This document shows, piece by piece, positions 1 to 8,159 of a stretch of DNA of 64,000 bases. Under the pieces are notes generated by a model. The model did no database searches. It worked only from the letters and a program-made list of their open reading frames with translations, and was not told the origin of the DNA. The stretch covers positions 1 to 64,000 of the forward strand of contig JAGTXO010000044.1 in the NCBI GenBank assembly GCA_019448385.1. Direction: 5' to 3'. How positions within the stretch are numbered: position 1 is the first letter of the stretch; each line of letters opens with the position of its first letter. A program made the position numbers and the translations under genes. Origin of the DNA: Diacronema lutheri. Lineage: Eukaryota; Haptophyta; Pavlovophyceae; Pavlovales; Pavlovaceae.

Positions 1-730
1 CCCGTCGCGGTTGAAGACATCGAACTCGACGCACACGCCGTGGTCCTTGAAGTCGGTGGCCTCGCTGTTCGTTCGCGTAAGCCTCGGGCGAACTCGCACC
101 GAGCGACGACATCTCGGAGTGGAGCCAGCACCTCTCATGCTGCACCGCGTGTTCAGGTTCTCGAGCGGCTCCGTTGAAAGAGTCACTCTCACCGAGGCGC
201 TCGCTGCACCACACCAGATAGCCATCGAGCTTGTGAGCGTGCTCGGCGCCCGTGCGAGGTCCTTGGAGAGCGCGTCGGCGCGCGCGCACATGCCGTCGCA
301 TGACTTGGCCGGTGTCATGCTGTGCTTCCAAGGCCTGGTGCTCGGCGTTGAGCGTGTCGTGATCCTCGCGAACGAGCTGCAACCAGCTGCAGCAGCCGCG
401 CGGACGCCGCTGTCGCCGACGATGCGCTGGAGCATGTGGCCCATGAGGTGTGCGCGGCACGTGGCGAGCGCCACATTTTTGCGCAGCAGCGCGAGGATCC
501 GGGCGCCGCGGACGAGCCGGCCCATGCACTTGAGCGCGTAGATTCGGCAGCACATGCAGCGCCGACGACGAGTCGGCGGGCCCGCCGTCGAGCCAAAAGT
601 GGCCCTCGGCCGCATCGCGGCGGCGGGCGACGCGCTGAAGAGATGCGCACGGGTAGTGCCGGTCGACGAGCAGCTCGTCGCCGAAGATCTCGTCGGGCAG
701 CAGCTCGGAGACGTTCTGGGGGAACATGCT
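1..730 (-). pseudogene. Decayed protein-coding remnant leaving the left edge
   Basis: No single frame is continuous, but protein-like segments follow one another on the minus strand in different frames. A stretch starting MFPQNVSELLPDEIFGDELL lies at about 730-560, a segment containing LVRGARILALLRKNVALATC at about 540-440, a charged segment LVREDHDTLNAEHQALEAQH at about 385-315, and DFKDHGVCVEFDVFNRDG at about 50-1. The frame changes between them look like indels or unrecognised introns. I recognise no family. The neighbouring helicase is also frameshifted, so a decayed gene is the simpler reading. The gene continues beyond the window, so its C-terminus is unseen. Confidence 0.35.
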
Positions 731-1138
731 GTGCGAGCGTGCACGCGACGAGATCTCGTCGGGCGTGCCGTCCGTTCGTTCAGAGCAGAGCGCGCGGACG
801 GCAGACAGACGATGCAGCGCGCGAAGGCACCTGCGGCGCGCGGCGTGGCTCGGCGTGCCGTCACGAAGCGCCTGCGCGCACCGCGGAGGCGGCCGAGCGC
901 GACGAGGCGGGCGCGGACGAGGTGCTGAGCGGCGTCACGTACGCGCCCTCGCTCGCCGAGCTCGACGCCGCGGCGCTGACGATGCGCGCGGCGTACCACA
1001 CCGACCGCCCCTGAGACGATGCGCGGCGCCCGCGGAGGACTGGTCCGTTGGCGCGCAAACCGTGGGCGAAAGGGCGCGAAGCCAACGGCCGTCCGCGCAC
1101 GTTCAAACGCGCGCATACGGGTGGCATCCTCCCACCTT

Positions 1139-1459
1139 CGGCGCCGCTTTCCAAAAGGGTGTAGGGTGTAGGGTGTAGGATGCAAACAAGCCCTCCCCAC
1201 ATTTGGGCCCGACGTCATTCCTTCTTCGAAGCCGTGACGTTACTCACATACGAGTACCTTTACTTAGTGTAGGATGTATCTATTCTCTAGGTATTTGCAT
1301 AGTGTAGGGTGTAGGATAAGTACGGTTATGAAAGTCCCATAGGGGGAGAAGGAATGACGCTGTGACGAAAGAAGGAATGACGTCGGGCCCAAATGTGGGG
1401 AGGGCTTGTTTTGCATCCTACACCCTACACCCTACACCCTTTTAGAAAGCGGCGGCGCC
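1139..1459. mobile_element. MITE-like element, copy 1
   Basis: A ~320 bp element with terminal inverted repeats of roughly 90 bp. The left terminus reads GGCGCCGCTTTC then AAAAGGGTGTAGGGTGTAGG, followed by a GC-poorer core. The right terminus is its near-perfect reverse complement, ending AAAGCGGCGGCGCC. Each TIR contains three tandem GGGTGTA units and the motif GACGTCATTCCTTCTT. There is no coding capacity beyond chance ORFs. The interior (about 1235-1378) is the reverse complement of copy 2's interior, so the two copies face opposite ways. The transposase family is unknown and no clear target-site duplication was identified. Confidence 0.7.
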
Positions 1460-1685
1460 TCGGAGCATGGCGGCTCGACAGCATGGCGCCTCGACAGCAT
1501 GGCGTCGTCCAGCGTGGCGTCCAGGATGGCGACTGCGCCCGGGCCGTGACGCCGCGACGTCGTTCGGCTGCGTCACGGAGGAGCGCCATCCGTGCGCCAC
1601 GGAGGAGCGGCAGGACCACGACGCGGCGTGACGCTGGACCGACGCCATGCTGTATAGGCGCCATGCTGTCGAGCCGCCATGCTCT
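1460..1685. repeat. Palindromic spacer between the two MITE copies
   Basis: The left arm starts CGGAGCATGGCGGCTCGACA and continues through two more GCATGGCG units. The right arm is its imperfect reverse complement, running to GCCGCCATGCTCTGAG. With the flanking inverted MITEs this makes an imperfect palindrome from about 1139 to 2020, centred near 1577. The first 13 bp of the arm recur just outside copy 2 (2012-2025), so part of the spacer may belong to the element's flank. Confidence 0.65.
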
Positions 1686-2013
1686 GAGGCGCCGCCGCTT
1701 TTCAAAAGGGTGTAGGGTGTAGGGTGTAGGATGCAAAACAAGCCCTCCCCACATCTGGGCCCGACGTCATTCCTTCTTTCGTCACAGCGTCATTCCTTCA
1801 CTCCCTGTAGGACTTTCGTAACCGTACTTATCCTACACCCTACACTATGCAAATACTTAGAGAATAGATACATCCTACACTAAGTAAAAGTACTCGTATG
1901 TGAGTAACGTCACGGCTTCGAAGAAGGAATGACGTCGGGCCCAAATGTGGGGAGGGCTTGTTTTGCATCCTACACCCTACACCCTACACCCTTTTAGAAA
2001 GCGGCGGCGCCTC
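1686..2013. mobile_element. MITE-like element, copy 2 (inverted relative to copy 1)
   Basis: Second copy of the same element, with TIRs beginning GAGGCGCCGCCGCTTTTC and ending AAAGCGGCGGCGCCTC. Its interior matches the reverse complement of copy 1 with few differences, for example in the segment around the motif CACACTATGCAAATACTTAG in this orientation. The high identity suggests recent duplication or gene conversion. It ends about 90 bp from the 3' end of the minus-strand ORF at 2105. Confidence 0.7.
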
Positions 2014-2104
2014 AGAGCATGGCGCCCGCCCGCTCGAGCCGGACCTCCGCGCAGCCGGACTCGCCCCGCCCGGGCTGCTCTGGCTGGGCGACGTCGTGCG
2101 CGCC

Positions 2105-2581
2105 TCAGAACGCCGCGCTCGCCACGCGCACGTAGCCCTCGTCCGGGTCCGGCTCGGGCGCCGCGTCGCGCACCGAGCGCGACGCGGCCTCGACGCCCGG
2201 CGTTTCGGCACGCGAGGCGACGGATGCCTCGTCCGGCCGGCCCCACGGCAGCTGCAGCTCGAGCTGGCGCTGGATGATGCGCGGCGTCGCCACGCGCCCG
2301 TGCTGCACCTCGCGACGTCGCGCGCGCACGTAGAGCACGATCGCCACCGAGCCGCTGAGGCCCATCATCGCGCCGAGCAGCACCGAGATTGTGGTCTCAT
2401 TGTCTGCTTGGGCGCGAACGGAAAACGCGCGAAGGGTGGCGACGAAGATCGTTGGGTTGGGTTGGGCCACCGGCTCCCGAGGATTGCTTGTGGCGCTCGA
2501 CTGACCGTTGGCCCAGCTTTTTTTTTTCTCGAACCTACTGTGGAGCCGCCTGCAGCGTGATCTCCCGCGCACAACGACCAT
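2105..2581 (-). CDS. Possible single-pass membrane protein, start uncertain
   Basis: A minus-strand open frame ending at 2105 encodes a protein-like stretch with one transmembrane segment (around ISVLLGAMMGLSGSVAIVLY). A basic stop-transfer sequence (VRARRR) and a ~90-residue tail ending EGYVRVASAAF follow. The frame runs back past an ATG near 2581 and further antisense to the helicase, so the true start is unclear; an upstream intron is possible. The likely role is a small membrane protein of unknown function. The TM segment and acidic tail make it more than a shadow, but support is modest. Confidence 0.35.
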   Translation of the reverse strand: MVVVRGRSRCRRLHSRFEKKKSWANGQSSATSNPREPVAQPNPTIFVATLRAFSVRAQADNETTISVLLGAMMGLSGSVAIVLYVRARRREVQHGRVATPRIIQRQLELQLPWGRPDEASVASRAETPGVEAASRSVRDAAPEPDPDEGYVRVASAAF

Positions 2582-4965
2582 GGCCGCCATCGACCTGCGC
2601 GCCTTCGACGCGGCGCTCGTCAACTGCGAGATCGTGAGCACGCGGCCGGTCAAGCCGAGCGAGCAGGCGCGCACGGTCGACAAGCTGAGCTACGGGCCGT
2701 CGCGCCGCGCGCTCGCCTTCGTCTCGCCGCCCTGCGTCGTCGACTGGCCCGAGCTCACGGGCGACGGCAACTTTGGCACCATGTACGGGCCGACGGACGT
2801 CGACAAGGCGGCGTACACGGCCGGCGTGACCGACAAGGAGCTGCCGATTGAAGGCGCGCCGCTCGCGCAGATGGACGCCTACTTTGGCGCCCTGCGCGCC
2901 ATCGACGATCAGCGCGTCGAGACGGTGCACGCGCGCCAGAAGGAGCTGCTCAACACGCGCGGCCTCTCGAAGGAGGAGGTGCGCGGCAAGCTCTCGCCCG
3001 CCGTCAAGCCCAAGTACGAGGACGACACGCTCGCGCACACGCGGCTGAACATGTCGACGCGCACGTTCACGTGGGCGGGCTCCGAGCGCGTCGTGCCGCT
3101 CGTCGACGCGCGGCGCGAACCGGTCGACGAGATCCGGCACGAGGACGTCTGCGCCATCGCCACGCAGCTCGACCGCGTCTACACGGGGCTCACGGGCTCG
3201 ATGTTTGGCACCAAGTGGAACGTGTGCGGGGTCATGCTCCTGAAGCGCGCCGAGCAGCGGCCGCAGCCCGGCTCGGACGCCTTCGCCTCGTACGGCGTGC
3301 CCGCCTGGGCCGACACGTTCGACTCCACGGGGCTGTACGTGCCCGACGAGCGCGAGCGCGCGGCGGCGCTCGCGGCGGTGGCCGGTCTGCGCACGGCGCG
3401 CGCGCCGGCCGGGCCGGGCGGGCGCGAGCTCGCGCGCGCGCAGGGCTACCATCGCGCCGAGCGGGCTGCGAGCGCGGCGGCGGCGCGCGCGGCGATGGCC
3501 GAGGGCGGCCAGCAGTGCGCGCTCCACGGCGCGGTCGTCAAATCGGCGCTGCGCGGCGTGGGCAACCGGCTGCATCTTTGCGACGCGCCGGGCGGAACGG
3601 GCAAGACGTTCGTCGAGCGCGCCATTATCGCCGCCGTGCGCGCGGATGGGCACGCGGTCGTCGTGGGCGCGTCCTCGGGCGTCGCCGCCACGCTGCTGCC
3701 CGACGGCCGCACCTTCCACTTGACCTTCAAGGTGCCCGGCGGTGCCGACTCCGACGGGCAAGCCGTTCAATGGCGTGCCGCGCTCCGAGCGCGGGCGCTC
3801 CCTGGCCGCCGCGGCGGCTGGTCGTGTGGGACGAGGCGCCGATGCAGACGCGGTGCCACCTCGACTCGCCTGATCGGTGTTTGCGCGACGTGACGGGCGT
3901 CGACGAGCGCTTCGGCGGCGAGACGCTGCTGCTCGCCGGCGACTTTCGCCAGTGCTTGCCGGTGGTGCGGCGCGGCTCGCGCGCGCAGATCGTGCGCTCC
4001 TGCCTCAAGTACTCGGCGCCGTGGCAGCACGATCGGCAGCACGCCTTGGTCGAGAACGTTCGCGCCTCGAGCGCGGCGCGCGACACGGGCGACGCGCTCG
4101 GCGCGGGCGAGTGGGCGGAGCTGCTGCGCAGCCCCGGCGACGGCGCCGTTCCCGCGGCGGTGCCGGCGGCCGGGGCCATGCCCGGCGCATTCCCGCTCGA
4201 TCCCGTGCAGCTGCCCGAGGCCGTCGGCGGCGTCCCCATCCGCGTGGGCTCGGCCTACCCGACGGAGCTCGTGACGACTTTGTCCACGGCGCGACGTGTT
4301 GGACCGACGACGGCTCGCTGTGCGACCGCGCGGTGCTCTGCGCCAAGCAGACGGACGTGGCGCGGATCAACTGGCTGGCGATCGGCCGCTTCCCGGGCGC
4401 GGCGGCGAGGTGCGCGTCGGCGGACGAGCTGGCGCGACGACGGGGCGGGCAAGCAGATTGCGCGGGCGTCGGTCGAATTCCTCGACTCGCTCGAGCACGC
4501 GCAGATGCCGCACCGCGTCCTCGACCTGAAGCCCGGGATGGTGGTGATGCTGCCGCGCAACCTCTCGCCCGGCGAGGGGCTGTGCGGCGGCACGCGGCTG
4601 ATCGTGCGCGGCGTGCGCGCCGGCGGCCGGCTGCTCGAGTGCGCACGCCCCGGCGCGGCCGCCGGGCGCGACAGCACCGTGCTCGTCGCGCGTGTCGACC
4701 ACCACTCGCCCGACGACGGCACGTTCGCGCTTGTGCGGATGCGCCGCCAGTTCCCCGGTGCGGCCGGCGTAACGAGGCGCAGGGGCAAGCGCTCGGGTGC
4801 GCGGGCGTGTGGCTCGCCGAGCCGTGCTTCACGCACGGCCAGCTCCACGTGGCCGCTTCGCGCGTCGGGCACACGTCGCGCGTCCGCTTTGCGCTCGGCC
4901 CGGACCTCGTGACGCGCAGCGTCGTCTTCAAAGAGGTGCTCCGCGCGGTCAGCGGTGGCGAGGCG
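2580..4965 (+). pseudogene. Frameshifted Pif1-family helicase with an unusual N-terminal domain
   Basis: ATG at 2580 in a good context. An N-terminal ~240-residue domain (motifs WPELTGDGNFGTMYGP and SMFGTKWNVCGVMLL) precedes a Pif1-type SF1 helicase. Walker A is DAPGGTGKTF (about 3580-3608), Walker B is VVWDEAPM (about 3823), followed by GDFRQCLPVV (about 3940), a DLKPGMVVMLPRNL motif (about 4525) and the C-terminal AQGQALGCAGVWL / HGQLHVAASRV pair (about 4780-4870). The frame changes near 3767, 3810, 4273, 4435 and 4770, each explained by one or a few inserted or deleted bases and none looking like an intron. Pif1 enzymes unwind DNA 5' to 3'. No HUH Rep domain was seen, so Helitron membership is not supported. 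The N-terminal domain could be an ssDNA-binding fold; that is a guess. Confidence 0.7.
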
Positions 4966-6481
4966 GCGGCGGCGGCGCTCGCCGCGGCCGCCGTCGCCGC
5001 CGCGCGCGAATGCGCGGCGGCGGCGCGCGGTGGCGGCGGGCGCGGACGGCGCGCGCGGCGCCGGCGGCGGGCGGCGCGCTGGCGGCGGGCGCGCCGCCGG
5101 CGCGCGGTGCTGGCCAGCACCCGCCGGCGCGACGCCCGCCGCGCCGCTCGCGCCGACGCGCAGCCGTCGGGTGCTCGCCAGCACCGCGCGCCGCGCGACC
5201 GGCCCGCGTACCTGCGCGCCCTTCTAGGGCGCGCAGGGCGGCGCCAATGCGGCCGGCGCGCAGGGGCCTCACGCTGGCGCGCTGCCCGCCGCCGCGTGGG
5301 TCGCCGCTGCGCGCGTGCCGTCGGCGCTGCCGCCGCCCGGCGTCGCGCTCGCGCCGCAGCCGCAGCCGCCGCCGCCGCCGTCGCCGCCGCCTGCCGCCTG
5401 CCGGCAAGCTGGGCAAGTGCGCAGCGGCGGCGACGGCGGTGCGCGACCCGGCGAGCAGGCGGCGCGCCGCCGAGCCGGGGGCGGGCTCCGTGGGCGACGA
5501 GGCTCGCCCGCCACTCGCACTACTCGCGCGCCAAGTGCGCACAACGCGCCCCCCCCCCCCCCCCCACCCCACCCCCCGATGAATTTAATGCTCATACCAT
5601 GGCGTCGCGCCACGGCAGTACGCCCGTGGCCCCGGCGGCCAGCCTCGCGCCGCTACGCCGTGTCGTCGCGGCCGGCGCACACAGCGAACTGTGTTTCCGC
5701 GGCACATGCCCGGCTGCTCGCGCGCTGCAAGCTTGCCGAACTGCTCGCGCTGGAATGGCGCGTTGCGGGCGTGCCCGCGCACCGCGCGTGTGCCATGCGC
5801 GTTCCGGGAGCGCCGCGCCGCGCGCCAAAGCGGCGCGCGGCGGACGTGCGGCCTCGGGCCGAAGAGGGGCCGGCGCGACCGGCCGCGAGGCGGGCGCAGA
5901 CGCTCGGCGTGCCGGTCGATGCGTCGTCCAAATCCGCGTCGGGCGGATGCGCGCCTGGGCCGGCGCTGCGTGCAGTCGGCGGGGCCCGGCCACGCGCTCG
6001 GGCGTAACGTTCGCGCCTGTTCGGCCGAGGCGCACTCGCCGTCCCCTCGCGCCGGCAACGTGCGTGCGGGCCAGCACGCAGGCAGCGTACGATGCCACGG
6101 CAGCGGCGAGCGCGTCCCCGCCGGTGTGCCGCTCGGCGCCCCGTCACGCGCAACGTGCGCGCCGCCCGCTGCATGCGCACGCATACGCGCGCTGGCAGCG
6201 TGCGCAAAATTGCCCGGGCAAGATCGTCCCGCGCTCGCGCCGCCGACGCATCATTCCATGTGTCCGTTTCGGCATCTGCCACCATCCACCAGCCCTCGAA
6301 AGCCGGCTTGCGCGTGGGCGCCCGTCCGGTGCGAGAAGCGGCTCGCGTCCTCGCGCGGGGCGCCTCCGCGCCAGGCGCCCGGCGCGCGCTCGTCTTGCCG
6401 CGCCACCACGCTGATCTGCGCCCAACCCTCGCTCGCCAATTCCCCCGTCGTCCCTGCTGCGCAGCCCGCAACAGCGCGCGC
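4966..6481. other. No confident gene; low-complexity GC-rich sequence
   Basis: All frames are rich in Ala, Arg and Pro, with no recognisable domain. It contains GCC/GCG repeats (about 4965-5400) and a C18 homopolymer at 5548-5565. The first part may be a degenerate tail of the helicase, and the last part may hold upstream exons of the USP-like gene. Confidence 0.4.
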
Positions 6482-8152
6482 ATGGCGCGTGCACGGCGCG
6501 GCGCCTTGAGCAAGTTTTACGTCGTCGGTCGGCAGCCTGTGGAAGACGCGTTTGACGGCCCGATGTGGCCGGTGAGAGTGCCCGGCGTGCCGCGTGGTGA
6601 GCGCCTGCACGGCTTGCCGGGCTCGGCGCGCGCCCAGCCAGCCTCCCTCCATCCCGCCGCAAACCGTGCGTGCGCACCCCGCACACCCGGCGCTGCGCGG
6701 CGCGGCGCAGGCGCGAAAAACGAGGGCAGCGCGTGCTACACGACCGTCCTTATGCAATCGCTCTTCGCCCTGAACATGCTCCGTGCGATGCTTCGCTCCG
6801 CTTCGCGCCGTGCCAACAGCGTCGAGAGGGCGCGTTTTCGGGACTTTGGCACGCTGATCGAGGACACCAGGGCGCCGACACGGCTGTGTCTTGTGTCCGT
6901 CATCGACGTCATCTCGGGCCGTGGCGCGCGAAGGACGCCGCAGGATGCCGCTGAGTTCTTCCGGTTGCTGCTCGGCCGAGTGCCCGGGCTCGCTGCGGCC
7001 TTTGAAGCCGACACACGCGTCGGGCCAGTGCTCGAGCAGATCGCCGTGCCTTCAGAGGCCGGCGAGGGCATCGCCGTACTCGTCAGCGTCGGCGGCGATG
7101 CGGCGCGCGCGCTTGCACACGCTCTGGGGGGCGCCGCTGGGCCGCCGCGGGATCGCCACACGAACGCGGGCCACTCGGGCGTGCTCACGCCAGCCAGCAT
7201 TGCTGTCGAGGCGCCGCGCACGACGCGCGGCAATGGCTCGCAGTGCAAGAACAACCGCGCGCTCGTGTGCGCGCCGCGGCTGCTGCTCGGCGGGCGCGAC
7301 CACCTCCCCGTCGCCGGCGTGGTGCACGTGGGCGAGGGGCCGATGAGCGGGCACCTTGTCGCCATCGTGCTCCGCAACGAGGCTTGGTTTCCGTGCGACG
7401 ACTACAACGTGCGGCGGCGCGCACGGTCGCTCGGTGCCGCGACCGGCGGTCGAGCGCAGCCGCGACCGCCCCGTCCTCCCGCGCGGCACGCGCGCGTGGC
7501 CTGAAAGCTCGCGCGCGCGCCTGCCGCACGCACGCGCGTTGCCCGCGCAGATCTACAACGTGCCTGAGTCCGACGCGCTGGCGTGGGCAAGTGGTGCGAG
7601 CATGCTCGTTCACAGCCGGCTCGACGTGGAGCCGTTGGACCCGGCGCTGGGCTCAGCGTCACCGCCGTCGGCCGCATCGCCTGCGTGGCCGAGCTCGGAG
7701 CCCGACGCGCCGACCTTGCCGGCAGCCTGGCCGCGGGTGCGGCAGATGGCAGCGGTGCCAACAGATGCGACGATCGGCATCGCGGAGACGGCTGCAGACA
7801 TCTCTACGGCGGCGATCGGCCCAGCTGCGTGCGAGGCCCGCCAAGTTGTCTCCGTGACGCGCGCATTGCCAACAGCGGTGAGTGCGTCCTCGTCTCCGGC
7901 GGCCGCTGTGCCCCCCCCCCCCCCCCCCCCCCCCCACACACACACACAACTCTCCCTACCTTCTTCCTCCTTTCGCACCTCGCACGCGCACGCCGTCCGC
8001 TGTCCGCTGTCCGCGGCCCAAATTGCCTTGCGGAAGCCGAGCAGGCAGAGCCCTGCTTGGATGGCTCCAGCGCGCATCTTGTGGATGGCGACGCTGTGGG
8101 CGAGCACGGACGCTCAAATGTGACCAGTGGCGCGCACGTGCACGTGCGCTAA
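6482..8152 (+). CDS. Ubiquitin-specific-protease-like (C19) protein with two introns
   Basis: A deubiquitinase-like cysteine peptidase. The Cys box reads NEGSACYTTVLMQSL (Cys codon 6734-6736). QDAAEFFRLLL follows near 6940, and the His box reads VHVGEGPMSGHLVAIV (His codon 7352-7354) then WFPCDDYN. Predicted introns are 7409-7550 (GTGCGG...GCGCAG) and 7878-8044 (GTGAGT...GAGCAG). Splicing joins DDYN to IYNVPESDALAWASGASMLV, the usual USP C-terminal pattern, and the stop is TAA at 8150. Intron 2 holds a C25 run and a CA repeat. The start is uncertain (in-frame ATGs at 6092 and 6482), and exons may be missing before the Cys box. GNTCYMNS is altered to GSACYTTV, but the Cys and His are kept. Substrates are unknown. 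Confidence 0.6.
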
Positions 8153-8159
8153 CTGGACG

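Noticed and set aside
436-1014. Plus-strand ORF ending SGVTYAPSLAELDAAALTMR
   Set aside because: The last ~30 codons look protein-like, but the rest is Arg/Ala-rich and opposes better minus-strand segments. Too weak to list as a gene.
1393-1754. Overlapping ~109-codon ORFs on both strands sharing the leader MWGGLVLHPTPYTLHPF
   Set aside because: They are translations of the MITE terminal inverted repeats, duplicated because the repeats are; no independent coding evidence.
3877-6414. 845-codon plus-strand ORF after the helicase
   Set aside because: Only two short parts of it (about 4290-4430 and 4770-4965) belong to the frameshifted helicase. The remainder is low-complexity Ala/Arg sequence.
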